A stretch of DNA of 51,587 bases from Streptomyces sp. MUM 203J (GTDB taxonomy: Bacteria > Actinomycetota > Actinomycetes > Streptomycetales > Streptomycetaceae): the NCBI RefSeq assembly GCF_022414595.1, contig NZ_JADWYO010000043.1, positions 1-51,587 of the forward strand. The letters are read 5' to 3'. Shown one piece after another: positions 1 through 8,927 of this stretch. Numbering within the stretch: position 1 is the first letter of the stretch; the number at the start of each line of letters is the position of its first letter. Position numbers and translations under genes: made by a program. The notes under the pieces are model-generated. The model did no database searches and was not told the DNA's origin. It saw only the letters and a list, made by a program, of their open reading frames with translations.

Positions 1-139
1 CGCCCCGGACTGTGGGCGTACTCCGGCACCGGCGTCGCGCGTCCGGCGCGGCACCTCGCGCGGCTCCGTGCCGCCCACCGGCGTGGCGCGGCCGGGTTCC
101 CGGTCGCGGACCGACGTTCCGTCGGCGCTGTGCCGGACG

Positions 140-155
140 CCCCGGCGGGCCGGGG
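140..155 (-). terminator. Possible hairpin downstream of amidohydrolase
   Basis: A six-base inverted repeat, CCCCGG and CCGGGG, closes a four-base loop about 60 bases past the amidohydrolase stop. There is no U-run, and such GC hairpins are common by chance in this genome. The rest of positions 1-218 holds no gene I can support. Confidence 0.25.
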
Positions 156-218
156 TGAGTGCCGGCCGCCGCGGGGACCCCGGCCCGTCCGGTGTGTCCG
201 CCGCCGTCGGGGAGCCGC

Positions 219-1796
219 TCACAGCTTCCGGCCTTCCTTCGTGTCACGGCCGTCCACGAACGTGGTGACGACCTCGATGTCCGCGATCCGGGAGGTGTCG
301 ACGCGGCGCGGGTCGTCGCCCAGGACGACGAGGTCGGCGCGCTTCCCGGGGGCGAGGGAGCCCGCGCTGTCGTCCCAGCGGCAGGCGGCGGCTCCGGCGA
401 CGGTGTACGCGTACAGCGCCTCGTCGACGGTGACGGCCTCGTCGGGCCCGATCGGCCGGCCCGAGGAGGAGGCCCGTTCGACCATGAACTGGACGGCCCG
501 CAGCGGAGCTCCGTCGGTCACCGGCCGGTCGGAGCTGCCGACCAGGGGGACGCCGTGGTCGAGGAACCCCCGGCCCCGGTACATCCAGGGCGCCCGCTCG
601 GGGCCCATGACCGCCGCGTAGTCGTCGCCGAAGGAGTGCAGGAACGCGGGCTGGACGACGGCGCTGACGCCGAGTCGGGCGAAGCGCGGCAGCTGGTCGG
701 GCCGGATGAGCCCGGCGTGTTCGATCCGGTGACGGGCGTCCGGGCGGGACCTCAGCCGCTGGGCCCGCTCCAGGGCGTCGAGGGCGAGGTCGGCGGCGCG
801 GTCCCCGATGGCGTGGACGGCGAGCTGCCATCCGGCGAGGTGGCCGTCCACGATCAGTTCGGTGAGCCGCCCCGGGTCGTCCTGGAGCTGCCCGGTGTGG
901 CTCGTACCCTCGTACGGAGAGGTCAGCGCGGCCGTGCGGGCCATCATGCCGCCGTCGGTGTAGACCTTCAGCGCGCCGACGGACAGCCAGTCGTCCCCGA
1001 ACCCGGTCCGCAGCCCGAGGTCCAGCGCCCGCGGGATCCCGTCCGCGTGGTGCGCGTCGCGTGGGCGCAGGGTGTCGGCGGCGGCCATGAGCTGGACCCG
1101 CAGCGGCAGGCGGCCCCGGTCCCGCAGTAGCTGGTAGGCGCCCAGCTCGACGGGGCTGTGGCCCAGCAGACCGCCGCCGACTCCTGCCTCCGCGCAGGCG
1201 GTCACGCCCTCGGCCAGGCAGACGCGGCCCGCGTGCTCGATGGCGTCGGCCAGCTCCTCCTGCGAGTAGGGCAGCCGGAGCCTCCGGACGGCGCTCATGG
1301 CGCTCTCCACCAGGACGCCGTCCTCGTGCGGCACCTCGGCCGGTAGCAGGTCCAGGACCGCGCTGTTGACGACGCAGGCGTGCCCCGAGTCGTGCATCAG
1401 GAACACCTTGCGGCCGCGGCCGACCCGGTCCAGCTCTGCGGCGGTGAGATGGCGTCCCAGTGCCCGCTGGTCGTATCCGCCGAGGTCCACCCAACTGCCG
1501 GGGGCCTTGCGGGAGGTGGCCTCGTCGACGACCGCGAGGACGTCGTCGGCGTTCTCGCAGGGCGCGACACTGGGGCTGCCCGCCTTGAGCCCGGCCCAGG
1601 CGAGGTGGACGTGACTGTCGATGAAACCAGGGAGCACGGTGGCGCCTTGGAGGTCGACGACCTCGCGGGCGGGGAGGCCTGTGACGGTGTCGTCGAGCCC
1701 GACGATCCGGCCGTGCCAGATGCCGAGGTCGTGGGCCACCGGGTGGCGCGGGTCCATCGTGAGGATGCGGGCGTTGGTGAGCCTGGTGCAGAGCAT
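219..1796 (-). CDS. YtcJ-like metal-dependent amidohydrolase
   Basis: A 525-residue protein of the amidohydrolase superfamily (amidohydrolase_3, YtcJ-like), expected to hydrolyse amide or related C-N bonds with a divalent metal. The metal-binding HxH appears in GFIDSHVHLAW near residue 65. Later family motifs are VHAIGDRAAD, HRIEHAG and GSSDRPV, and the C-terminal segment GKRADLVVLGDDP is typical. I chose the ATG before LCTRLTNARILTMD because the open frame upstream is low-complexity Arg/Pro sequence. No signal peptide is visible, so it is probably cytoplasmic. It lies downstream of the siderophore importer on the same strand, after a hairpin-rich 215-base gap. A role in siderophore breakdown is possible but not shown; the substrate is unknown. 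Confidence 0.85.
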   Translation of the reverse strand: MLCTRLTNARILTMDPRHPVAHDLGIWHGRIVGLDDTVTGLPAREVVDLQGATVLPGFIDSHVHLAWAGLKAGSPSVAPCENADDVLAVVDEATSRKAPGSWVDLGGYDQRALGRHLTAAELDRVGRGRKVFLMHDSGHACVVNSAVLDLLPAEVPHEDGVLVESAMSAVRRLRLPYSQEELADAIEHAGRVCLAEGVTACAEAGVGGGLLGHSPVELGAYQLLRDRGRLPLRVQLMAAADTLRPRDAHHADGIPRALDLGLRTGFGDDWLSVGALKVYTDGGMMARTAALTSPYEGTSHTGQLQDDPGRLTELIVDGHLAGWQLAVHAIGDRAADLALDALERAQRLRSRPDARHRIEHAGLIRPDQLPRFARLGVSAVVQPAFLHSFGDDYAAVMGPERAPWMYRGRGFLDHGVPLVGSSDRPVTDGAPLRAVQFMVERASSSGRPIGPDEAVTVDEALYAYTVAGAAACRWDDSAGSLAPGKRADLVVLGDDPRRVDTSRIADIEVVTTFVDGRDTKEGRKL

Positions 1797-1982
1797 GGGC
1801 GTCCGTCCGTCGGTGGTGTCTTCTTCCCGTCCCGCCCTTGCCCGTTCGGGGTGCCGCCCCCACCGGTCCCCGCGCCCCTCCCGGTACGGGAGGAGCGGAA
1901 GCCCCGGCCCGTCCGGGGTTCGGGGACGGGCGCCGCCGGGCGCTCCGGAGCCCGAGGCGGAGCGCCGGGAGCACACGCCGGC

Positions 1983-2005
1983 CCCGCCCGCTGCTCGGGG
2001 GCGGG
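1983..2005 (-). terminator. Terminator of the siderophore importer operon
   Basis: A perfect 7-bp stem (CCCGCCC at 1983-1989, GGGCGGG at 1999-2005) starts seven bases beyond the ATPase stop codon. Two further hairpins follow in the same direction: 1902-1907 with 1913-1918, and 1877-1883 with 1887-1893. Such hairpin clusters without U-runs are common terminators in Streptomyces. Confidence 0.5.
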
Positions 2006-2011
2006 ACCCGT

Positions 2012-2896
2012 TCAGGCCCGGACGGGGGATCTGGGAGCGGAGCCCCCGGCCTCGGCGAGGGACGGGGCGGGGGACTCCGCTGCGGCGTACCGCCTGGGCG
2101 CGGCCGGGACCATCAGGGGGGTGCCCGTCTCCGGGTCCGGGATGATCCGGCAGGGCAGGCCGAACACGTCCTCGACCAGCTCCGCCGTCATGACGCCCGC
2201 CGGGGCGCCCTGCGCCGCGACGACGCCGCCGGGGCGCATCACGATCAGGTGAGTGGCGTACCGGCAGGCCTGGTTGAGGTCGTGGAGGACCGCGACGACC
2301 GTGTGACCCTGCTCCGAGTGCAGCCGGGCGCACAGGTCGAGCACCTCGACCTGGTGGGCGATGTCGAGGTAGGTCGTGGGCTCGTCGAGCAGCAGGACAG
2401 AGGTCTGCTGGGCCAGCACCATGGACAGCCAGACGCGCTGCCGCTGCCCGCCGGAGAGGTCGTCGACGGGACGGTCCGCGAGTTCGAGGACACCCGTCTG
2501 CCGCATGGCGTCGGCCACGGCGGTCTCGTCCTCGGCGGACCACTGCCTGAGCAGCCGCTGGTGCGGGTAGCGGCCACGGGCCACGAGGTCCCCGACGGTG
2601 ATGCCGCCGGGCGCGGTGGAGGACTGCGGGAGGAGTCCGAGGCGGCGGGCGACCTCGCGGGAGCGGTACGAGGAGATGGCGGCGCCGTCCAGGTAGACCT
2701 GTCCGGCTTGCGGTTTCAGCATCCGCGCCAGGGCCTTGAGGAGCGTGGACTTGCCGCAGGCGTTCGGCCCGATGATCACCGTGAAGGAGTGGTCGGGGAT
2801 GGCGACGCTGAGGTCCTGCGCGACGCTCCGCTGGTCGTACGACAGCGTCAGGCTCTCGGCGCGCAGCCGGGATTCGGGGGTGGGCGTTCCAGTCAT
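2012..2896 (-). CDS. Ferric-siderophore ABC transporter ATP-binding protein
   Basis: A 294-residue FepC/FecE-type ATPase that would power uptake of the ferric siderophore through the two permeases encoded just upstream. Walker A is GPNACGKST, the signature is LSGGQRQRVWLSMVLAQ, Walker B is VLLLDEPTTYLD and the H-loop lies in VAVLHDLNQA. The ATG overlaps the TGA of the preceding permease gene (2893-2896), so translation is coupled. It is the third gene of a minus-strand importer operon whose promoter region contains an iron box at 5086-5104. The matching binding protein is encoded about 20 kb away at 24077-25129. The ATPase role is clear from the sequence; specificity for this cluster's siderophore is inferred from context. 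Confidence 0.95.
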   Translation of the reverse strand: MTGTPTPESRLRAESLTLSYDQRSVAQDLSVAIPDHSFTVIIGPNACGKSTLLKALARMLKPQAGQVYLDGAAISSYRSREVARRLGLLPQSSTAPGGITVGDLVARGRYPHQRLLRQWSAEDETAVADAMRQTGVLELADRPVDDLSGGQRQRVWLSMVLAQQTSVLLLDEPTTYLDIAHQVEVLDLCARLHSEQGHTVVAVLHDLNQACRYATHLIVMRPGGVVAAQGAPAGVMTAELVEDVFGLPCRIIPDPETGTPLMVPAAPRRYAAAESPAPSLAEAGGSAPRSPVRA

Positions 2897-3996
2897 GCGC
2901 GGCTCTTTCGCGACTCGGAGATCAGCAGCCAGATGAGGTACAGCCCGCCGACGCAGCCGGTCGCCGTGCCGACCGGGAGCAGCGCGGGGGCGAAGAGACG
3001 CTGCACGGCGAGGTCGCTCAGCGCGAGCATGAGCGCGCCCGTCAGGGCTGACGGCAGCAGCGCGGGTCCGGCGGAACGGGTGAGGGTGCGGGCGACCTGG
3101 GGCGCGGCCAGGGCGACGAACCAGATGGGGCCGGTGACGGCGGTGGCGAAGGCGGCCAGGGCGACGCTGATGACGAGCAGGGCCGTGCGGGTGCGGGACA
3201 CGTCGACGCCGAGCGCCATGGCCGTGGTGTCGCCCATCTCGACCATCGACAGGCGCCGGGACAGGAGGAACGCGAGCGGCAGCAGCACGGCGACGGCGGT
3301 GCCGATGGCGGCGGCGTGCAGCCACAGCCGGTTGCCGAGGCTGCCGATCAGCCAGGCCTGCGCCTCCAGGGCCTCCTGGAAGGTGGCCCTGGTGATCAGG
3401 TACGAGTTGACGGCGAGGAGCAGCGCGCTGACGCCGATGCCGATGACGACCAGACGGAAGCCCTGGAGGCCCCGGCCGATCATGAGGAGGTGGACGGCGA
3501 GGGCGGTGGCGAGGCCGCCGACGAGGGCGCCGAGCGCGATCTGGGTCATGCTGCCGTGCAGCAGGATGATGACGACCAGGGCGCCCACGGCGGAGCCGTT
3601 GGTGAAGCCGATGATGTCGGGGCTGCCCAGCGGGTTGCCGGTGAGGCTCTGCAGGATGGCACCGCTCACGGCGAGTGCCGCGCCGACGCAGAGCGCGGTC
3701 ACCAGGCGCGGCATGCGCAGGGTGTTGACGACGAAGTCCGCGATCGGCGACCCGCTGCCGGTGAGGGCCTGGAGGACCTCACCGGCGGACAGGTCGATGT
3801 CGCCGGTGGCCAGGGTGACGCCCATGACGGCGACGAGAACGGCGGCCAGGGCGGCGGTGATGACGACGGCCCGGCCCTGGACGCGCAGCGAGACGGCGCC
3901 CGAGCGGGTGCGCAGGACCCGGCCGCTGACGACGCGTGGCGGGACCGGGCCGTGCTTCTCGGAGACGGAGGCGTTCTCCTCCCGTACGGCAGTCAC
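2893..3996 (-). CDS. FecCD-family siderophore permease (second subunit)
   Basis: A 367-residue integral membrane permease of the FecCD/BtuC family, one half of the transmembrane channel for ferric-siderophore import. The sequence has about nine to ten hydrophobic helices and family motifs such as VTGNPLGSPDIIGFTNGSAVGA, GALLTLA-like helix starts and TGPIWFVALAAPQVAR. I chose a GTG start (VTAVREENAS) because it forms a GTGA overlap with the stop of the upstream permease at 3993-3996. The open frame extends further upstream, but that part only antisense-reads the other permease. The ATPase start overlaps its own stop, giving three tightly coupled genes. Confidence 0.93.
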   Translation of the reverse strand: MTAVREENASVSEKHGPVPPRVVSGRVLRTRSGAVSLRVQGRAVVITAALAAVLVAVMGVTLATGDIDLSAGEVLQALTGSGSPIADFVVNTLRMPRLVTALCVGAALAVSGAILQSLTGNPLGSPDIIGFTNGSAVGALVVIILLHGSMTQIALGALVGGLATALAVHLLMIGRGLQGFRLVVIGIGVSALLLAVNSYLITRATFQEALEAQAWLIGSLGNRLWLHAAAIGTAVAVLLPLAFLLSRRLSMVEMGDTTAMALGVDVSRTRTALLVISVALAAFATAVTGPIWFVALAAPQVARTLTRSAGPALLPSALTGALMLALSDLAVQRLFAPALLPVGTATGCVGGLYLIWLLISESRKSRA

Positions 3997-5066
3997 AGCA
4001 TGACCAGCTTTCGGCGGCGGCACAGCGCGATGAACAGGGGGGCGCCGAGGAACGCGGTGACGATCCCGACCTGCACCTCGCCGGGCGCGCCGAGCACGCG
4101 GCCCAGCACGTCCGAGCCGATGAGCAGGACCGGTGCGAGCAGCATCGAGTACGCGAACACCCAGCGCTGGTCGGATCCGACGACGAACCGGGCGACATGC
4201 GGCACGGCGAGGCCGACGAAGCCGATCGGTCCGGCGGCGGCGGTGGCCGCGCCGCACAGCAGCATCACGGCGAGGGCTCCGGCGGCGCGGGTCCGGCCGA
4301 CGTTCACACCCAGGGCGCGCCCCACCTGGTCGCCCATGGCGAGGGCGTTCAGGGACGGGGCGAGGAGCAGGGCGATGAGGAGGCCCGTGGCGATGAACGG
4401 CAGGGCCATGAGCACGATGTCGTAGTAGCGGCCCGCGAGGGAGCCGACCGTCCAGAAGCGGAACGCGTCGAACGCCTCGGGGTCCATCAGCAGGACAGCC
4501 CAGTTGAAGGCGTACAGCACGGCGGTCACGGCGGCGCCCGCGACGACGAGCCGTTCGGGGGTGGCGAGTTTCCGGCCGGAGGAGCCGAGCAGGAACACGC
4601 CCACGGACGCGGCGGCGGCGCCGACGAGCGCGAACCAGACGTAGCCGAGGGGAGTCGCGATGCCGAGGAAGGAGATGGCGACCACCACTCCGGCGGAGGC
4701 GCCGAGGTTGACGCCGAGCATGCCGGGGTCCGCCAGCGGGTTGCGGGTCAGGGCCTGCATCAGGGCGCCGGACAGGCCGAGGGCCAGCCCGACCAGGAGG
4801 CCGAGGAGCGTGCGGGGGACGCGGTAGTCGTGGATGACGGTGGAATTCTCGGACGCGTCGGGGTGCCAGAGGAGGTCCCAGGTCTGGGTGAACGGGATGC
4901 CCCTGGTGCCGATCCAGATGCTGGTGAGCGACACGAGGACGAGCGCGGCGAGCGGGACCAGCAGGCCGAGGCCGCGCCAGGCCACAGCGGCCGGGCGTGC
5001 CGTTGGTGCGGCGGGGGCCGCCTGGGCTTCGACCGACAACGACAACTCCCCCTGGCGGCGGTTCAC
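3993..5066 (-). CDS. FecCD-family siderophore permease (first subunit)
   Basis: A 357-residue FecCD-type permease, first gene of the importer operon. It begins with a GTG codon (GTG AAC CGC CGC CAG), followed by a cytoplasmic stretch and the first helix at about residue 30. Family motifs include ALTRNPLADPGMLGVNLGASAGV and AAGPIGFVGLAVPHVARF. It pairs with the 2893-3996 product to form the membrane channel. The iron box at 5086-5104 lies 19 bases upstream of the start, where bound DmdR would block transcription when iron is plentiful. The exporter operon diverges from the same 141-base region. Confidence 0.94.
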   Translation of the reverse strand: MNRRQGELSLSVEAQAAPAAPTARPAAVAWRGLGLLVPLAALVLVSLTSIWIGTRGIPFTQTWDLLWHPDASENSTVIHDYRVPRTLLGLLVGLALGLSGALMQALTRNPLADPGMLGVNLGASAGVVVAISFLGIATPLGYVWFALVGAAAASVGVFLLGSSGRKLATPERLVVAGAAVTAVLYAFNWAVLLMDPEAFDAFRFWTVGSLAGRYYDIVLMALPFIATGLLIALLLAPSLNALAMGDQVGRALGVNVGRTRAAGALAVMLLCGAATAAAGPIGFVGLAVPHVARFVVGSDQRWVFAYSMLLAPVLLIGSDVLGRVLGAPGEVQVGIVTAFLGAPLFIALCRRRKLVML

Positions 5067-5085
5067 CTACGGCGCGAGATACAAC

Positions 5086-5104
5086 TTAGGTGAGGCTAAC
5101 CGTA
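5086..5104. promoter_or_regulatory. Iron box (DmdR/IdeR-type) for the importer operon
   Basis: The 19-mer TTAGGTGAGGCTAACCGTA closely matches the known actinobacterial iron-box consensus TTAGGTTAGGCTAACCTAA. It lies just upstream of the first permease gene and one of two boxes in this 141-base divergent region. Confidence 0.85.
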
Positions 5105-5158
5105 CATCCGCGAGCAGGTCAACGCGGGACCCCCGCGAACCCTTGGCGTGCATTTTGA

Positions 5159-5177
5159 TTAAGGTAGGCTTACCTAA
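5159..5177. promoter_or_regulatory. Iron box (DmdR/IdeR-type) for the exporter operon
   Basis: TTAAGGTAGGCTTACCTAA matches the iron-box consensus in its right half exactly and in most of the left half. It ends 30 bases before the exporter ATG, in the position of a promoter-blocking repressor site. Confidence 0.85.
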
Positions 5178-5207
5178 CTACCAACCCTGTTCTTGTGGAG
5201 GCACCGC

Positions 5208-6911
5208 ATGCCCGATGGCGGAGTGACGGGGGGCGGCGTCCTCCGGAGAGCGATCGGTGACCAAAGCCGCCGGATCGCCGGAGCATCGCTCCTCGGCATG
5301 GCCCACCAGGGGTGCGAAGCCCTCGTCCCGGTCGTCATCGGACTCGTCATCGACGAGGCGGTGGCGACCGGTTCGTCCGGGGCCCTGCTGCGCTGGCTGC
5401 TCGTCCTGGCCGTGCTGTTCCTGATCCTGTCCACCTGCTACCGGAACTCGGCGCGGCTCACCGAGGGGGCCGGCGAGCGGGCCGCTCACCGTGTCCGGCT
5501 CGACCTGGGTGCCCGGGTGCTCGACCCGCGCGGCGGCGCCGACGCGGGGCGGCTGCCCGGTGCGCTGACCGCCGTCGCGACCGGGGACGCCCGCCGGGTG
5601 GGCTCGGTCGCCTCCGCGCTGCCCTACGCGATGTCGGCGGTCGCCGGACTGGCCATCAGTGCCGTCGCGCTGCTCCGCATCTCGGTGCCGCTCGGCCTGC
5701 TCGTGCTGCTCGGTGTGCCGCCGCTGCTGTGGATCGGTCACCGGATCAGCCGCCCGCTGGAACGGCGCAGCGAGGCCGAGCAGGAGCATGCTGCGCACGC
5801 CTCGGGAGTCGCCGCCGACCTGGTGTCCGGGCTGCGCGTCCTGAAGGGAATCGGCGCCGAACCCGCGGCGGTCGCCCGCTACCGGGGCACCAGCCGCACC
5901 TCGCTGGCCGCCGCGCTGCGGGCGGCCGGCAGCCGGGCCTGGCACGACGGGGCCATCCTCGCCCTGACCGGCATCTTCATCGCCGTCATCGGCCTGGTCG
6001 GCGCCCATCTGGCGATGCGCGGCTCGATCAGCGTGGGCGACCTGGTGGCGGCGGTGGGCCTGGCCCAGTATCTGCTCGGCCCGTTCCAGCTCCTCACGTA
6101 TGTGAACGGGGAGTTCGCGCAGGGCCGTGCCTCCGCCGACCGGATCGCGGAGGTGCTGGCCTCCCCGCCCTCCGTCACGGCGGGGGCAGCCGCGCTGCCC
6201 GAGCCGGTGGCCGGGCGGCTGCGGCTGCGCGGGGTCGCGCAGGGCGCGCTGCGCGGCGTGGACCTGGACATCGCGCCCGGCAGCCTGGTCGGAGTGGTCG
6301 CCAGGGACCCGGCCGCGGCGAACGACCTTCTGCTGTGTCTGGGCCGCGAACTCGACCCCGCCGAGGGGACCGTCGAGCTGGACGGAGTACGGCTGCGAGA
6401 CCTCGACCCCGGTGACGTGCGGCGCGCGATCCTGGTCGCCCACCATGACGCCGACCTGTTCGAGAGCAGTCTGCGGGACAACGTCCGGGCCGGAGCACAC
6501 GGTTCCGGGGACTCCGTGGACATCGCGCCCGCGCTGGCGGCCTCGGCGGCGGACGATGTCGCGCACGCTCTCCCGCAGGGCGTGGACACCGTCCTCACCG
6601 AGCGCGGCCGGTCCCTGTCCGGCGGCCAGCGCCAGCGCGTGGCCCTCGCCCGGGCACTGGCGGCCGATCCGCCGGTGCTGGTCGTGCACGACCCGACGAC
6701 CGCCGTGGACACGGTCACCGAGGCCCGAATCTCCGCACGCCTGCGGGAGCTGCGGCGGGGCCGCACGACGCTCCTCGTCACCACCAGCCCCGCGCTGCTC
6801 GCCGGCGCGGACCGGGTGCTGATGCTGGAGGACGGCGCGGTGACGGCTGAGGGCAGCCATCCGGACCTGGTCGCCGCCCACGAGACGTACCGTTCGGCGG
6901 TGCTGGCATGA
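5208..6911 (+). CDS. ABC exporter half-transporter, degenerate ATPase site (siderophore export subunit 1)
   Basis: A 567-residue fusion of a six-helix type IV exporter domain (about residues 10-300) with a nucleotide-binding domain (about 330-567). The signature LSGGQRQRVALARAL (near residue 470) is intact. The Walker A region reads VVARDPAAAND with no GK(S/T), the Walker B catalytic Glu is Pro (VLVVHDPTT), and the H-loop His is absent (LVTTSPALL). These losses match a heterodimer whose active ATP site is supplied by the partner at 6908. The ATG at 5208 is preferred over a TTG at 5193 because GGAGG at 5197-5201 is well placed for it. CchG/CchI-like exporters flank related siderophore NRPSs, so release of the apo-siderophore is the likely role. 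Confidence 0.9.
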   Translation: MPDGGVTGGGVLRRAIGDQSRRIAGASLLGMAHQGCEALVPVVIGLVIDEAVATGSSGALLRWLLVLAVLFLILSTCYRNSARLTEGAGERAAHRVRLDLGARVLDPRGGADAGRLPGALTAVATGDARRVGSVASALPYAMSAVAGLAISAVALLRISVPLGLLVLLGVPPLLWIGHRISRPLERRSEAEQEHAAHASGVAADLVSGLRVLKGIGAEPAAVARYRGTSRTSLAAALRAAGSRAWHDGAILALTGIFIAVIGLVGAHLAMRGSISVGDLVAAVGLAQYLLGPFQLLTYVNGEFAQGRASADRIAEVLASPPSVTAGAAALPEPVAGRLRLRGVAQGALRGVDLDIAPGSLVGVVARDPAAANDLLLCLGRELDPAEGTVELDGVRLRDLDPGDVRRAILVAHHDADLFESSLRDNVRAGAHGSGDSVDIAPALAASAADDVAHALPQGVDTVLTERGRSLSGGQRQRVALARALAADPPVLVVHDPTTAVDTVTEARISARLRELRRGRTTLLVTTSPALLAGADRVLMLEDGAVTAEGSHPDLVAAHETYRSAVLA

Positions 6912-8770
6912 CGGATCCGTACGACCGCACAGACGCAGCCGCGCAGGCGAAGGACGAAGAGGGACTGACCCCGATGAGCGAACCGAGCGGAGCCGCCGCG
7001 GCCGAGCGTGAGCTGCTGCCCACGGCCACCGGTGCCGAGACCTTCTCGGTCGTACGGGGCCTGCTGCGCCGTCACCGGATGCTGACGGCGGGCGCGGTGA
7101 GCGTGCTGGTCGTCGGCACCGGCATCGGGCTGCTGACGGCCCCGCTGCTGGGACATGTCGTCGACCTGGTGGTGGGGCGGAAGGGCGCGGCGGCGCTGAC
7201 CGTGCCGATGGTGCTGCTGCTCACGGTGGCCGTGGCCCGGGGCGTCGCGACGGCGATCGGCAAGTCCCTGGTGGCACGGCTCGGCGAGACCGTCCTCGCG
7301 GACCTGCGGGAGCGGTTCATCGCGCGGGCGCTGCGGCTGCCCCTGGAGCGGGTCGAGAAGGCCGGATCGGGCGACCTGACGTCCCGGGTGACGGGCGATG
7401 TGACGCTCATCGCGAAGGCGGTGCGGCAGGCGCTGCCCGAGTTCACCAGCGCGTTCCTCACCATCGTCCTGACCCTGGCGGGCCTCGCGGTCCTCGACTG
7501 GCGGTTCCTGGCAGCCGTGCTGGTCGCGGTGCCGGTGCACGTGCTGACCGTGCGCTGGTACATCCCGCGCGCCGCGACGGTCTACGCGGCGCACCGGGTG
7601 GCGACCGGCGCGCTCCAGCACCAGCTCCTCGACAGTGTCGGCGGGGTGCGTACGGTGCGGGCGTTCCGCCTGGGCGGGCGTCACGCGGAGCAGCTCGAGC
7701 GGCGGTCGGGCGAGGCCGTGGACCTGGCGGCGCGCGGAATGCGGCTGGTGTCGGGCTTCTTCTCCCGTCTGAACGTGGCCGAGTTCATCGGCATGGCCTC
7801 GATCCTCGTGACCGGCTTCCTGCTGGTCGACGCCGGGGCGGTGAGCATCGGCACGGCGACCGCGGCGGCGCTGTACTTCCACGGGCTGTTCAACCCGATC
7901 AACGCCGCGCTGTTCCTGATCGACGACGCCCAGTCGGCCGGGGCGAGCCTGGCGCGGCTGGTGGGCGTGTCGGGGCTGCCCTCGGAGCGGGAGCCGGAGC
8001 GGCGGACGGTGCCGGCGGACGGATCCGTGAAGGTGTCGGGCCTGGGTCACGCGTACGTGGACGGCCATCCGGTGCTGCGCGGAGTCGACCTGGAGGTACG
8101 GGCGGGGGAACGGGTCGCGCTGGTCGGTGCGAGCGGCGCGGGCAAGACCACGCTGGCGAAGCTGATCGCGGGCGTGCACGAGCCGTCGCGCGGCTCGATC
8201 TCCCTGGGCGGGGTGGACGCGAGGGAGCTGGGCCCCTCAGGCGTCCGCCGGGCGGTGACCCTGATCAGCCAGGAGGTCCATGTGTTCGCCGGCCCGCTGG
8301 CCGAGGACCTGCGGCTGGCCCGCCCCGAGGCGACCGACGAGGAACTGCGCGCGGCGCTGGACCGCGTCGGGGCGCTGGAGTGGGTGGACGCGCTGCCCGA
8401 GGGGACGGCGACGGTCGTGGGCGAGGGCGGTCACCGGCTGACGGTGACCCAGGCGCAGCATCTGGCGCTGGCGCGGCTGGTGCTGACCGATCCGCCTGTC
8501 GCGATCCTGGACGAGGCGACGGCGGACGCGGGCAGTGCGGGGGCGCGGGTCCTGGAGACCGCCGCACTGCGCGCCCTGGAAGGACGCACGGGCCTGATGG
8601 TGGCGCACCGCCTTCCCCAGGCCGCCACGGCGGACCGTGTGGTCGTGCTGGACCGGGGCCGTGTGGTGGAGACCGGGACGCATGACGGACTGGTCGCCGC
8701 GGGCGGGCGGTACGCGGAACTGTGGTCCGCGTGGTCGGCCAGCCGCCGCGAACCGGCTGTGCCGGCGTAG
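6908..8770 (+). CDS. ABC exporter half-transporter, catalytically competent (siderophore export subunit 2)
   Basis: A 620-residue exporter subunit. It has a hydrophilic N-terminal tail of about 50 residues, six membrane helices (about 55-330) and an ATPase domain. Walker A (GASGAGKTT, near residue 407), Walker B with Glu (VAILDEATAD) and the H-loop (MVAHRL) are intact. The signature motif is replaced by LTVTQAQHLALARL, so it lacks LSGGQ. It therefore complements subunit 1, and together they would form one consensus ATP site. The ATG overlaps the TGA of subunit 1 (6908-6911), consistent with 1:1 synthesis. A strong hairpin terminator follows at 8801-8828. The substrate is inferred from cluster context to be the deferri-siderophore. 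Confidence 0.91.
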   Translation: MTDPYDRTDAAAQAKDEEGLTPMSEPSGAAAAERELLPTATGAETFSVVRGLLRRHRMLTAGAVSVLVVGTGIGLLTAPLLGHVVDLVVGRKGAAALTVPMVLLLTVAVARGVATAIGKSLVARLGETVLADLRERFIARALRLPLERVEKAGSGDLTSRVTGDVTLIAKAVRQALPEFTSAFLTIVLTLAGLAVLDWRFLAAVLVAVPVHVLTVRWYIPRAATVYAAHRVATGALQHQLLDSVGGVRTVRAFRLGGRHAEQLERRSGEAVDLAARGMRLVSGFFSRLNVAEFIGMASILVTGFLLVDAGAVSIGTATAAALYFHGLFNPINAALFLIDDAQSAGASLARLVGVSGLPSEREPERRTVPADGSVKVSGLGHAYVDGHPVLRGVDLEVRAGERVALVGASGAGKTTLAKLIAGVHEPSRGSISLGGVDARELGPSGVRRAVTLISQEVHVFAGPLAEDLRLARPEATDEELRAALDRVGALEWVDALPEGTATVVGEGGHRLTVTQAQHLALARLVLTDPPVAILDEATADAGSAGARVLETAALRALEGRTGLMVAHRLPQAATADRVVVLDRGRVVETGTHDGLVAAGGRYAELWSAWSASRREPAVPA

Positions 8771-8800
8771 CCCACCCACGGGGCTGCGCCCCGCCTCCAA

Positions 8801-8828
8801 GGCCCCCGCCCCGAACCCGGCGGGGGCC
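8801..8828 (+). terminator. Rho-independent-like terminator of the exporter operon
   Basis: A perfect 10-bp stem (8801-8810 with 8819-8828, eight-base loop) is followed by TT. It is preceded by a smaller hairpin, GGGGC-TGC-GCCCC, at 8780-8792. It separates the exporter genes from the toxin-antitoxin promoter. Confidence 0.8.
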
Positions 8829-8859
8829 TTGTCCTGCCCGGCCACGGAGCAGCCCTCTC

Positions 8860-8907
8860 CACTGGTACCCGAAATTCGTACGACACTGGTACCGTTTTTC
8901 CGTACGA
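8860..8907. promoter_or_regulatory. Tandem-repeat operator of the toxin-antitoxin operon
   Basis: Two directly abutting 24-base repeats occupy 8860-8883 and 8884-8907. The first ten bases (CACTGGTACC) and the last seven (CGTACGA) are identical, and the middle differs. Each repeat holds two GTAC cores, giving four in total at 8865, 8878, 8889 and 8902, spaced 13, 11 and 13 bases. YefM-type antitoxins are known to bind palindromes with a TGTACA-like core. The array ends 20 bases before the antitoxin ATG, which fits autorepression by the antitoxin or toxin-antitoxin complex. Confidence 0.7.
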
Positions 8908-8927
8908 CTCGGAAAGAGGTGCCGCTC

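Noticed and set aside
5193..5207. TTG start five codons upstream for exporter subunit 1
   Set aside because: The five codons overlap the ribosome-binding GGAGG itself; the ATG at 5208 is the normal choice.
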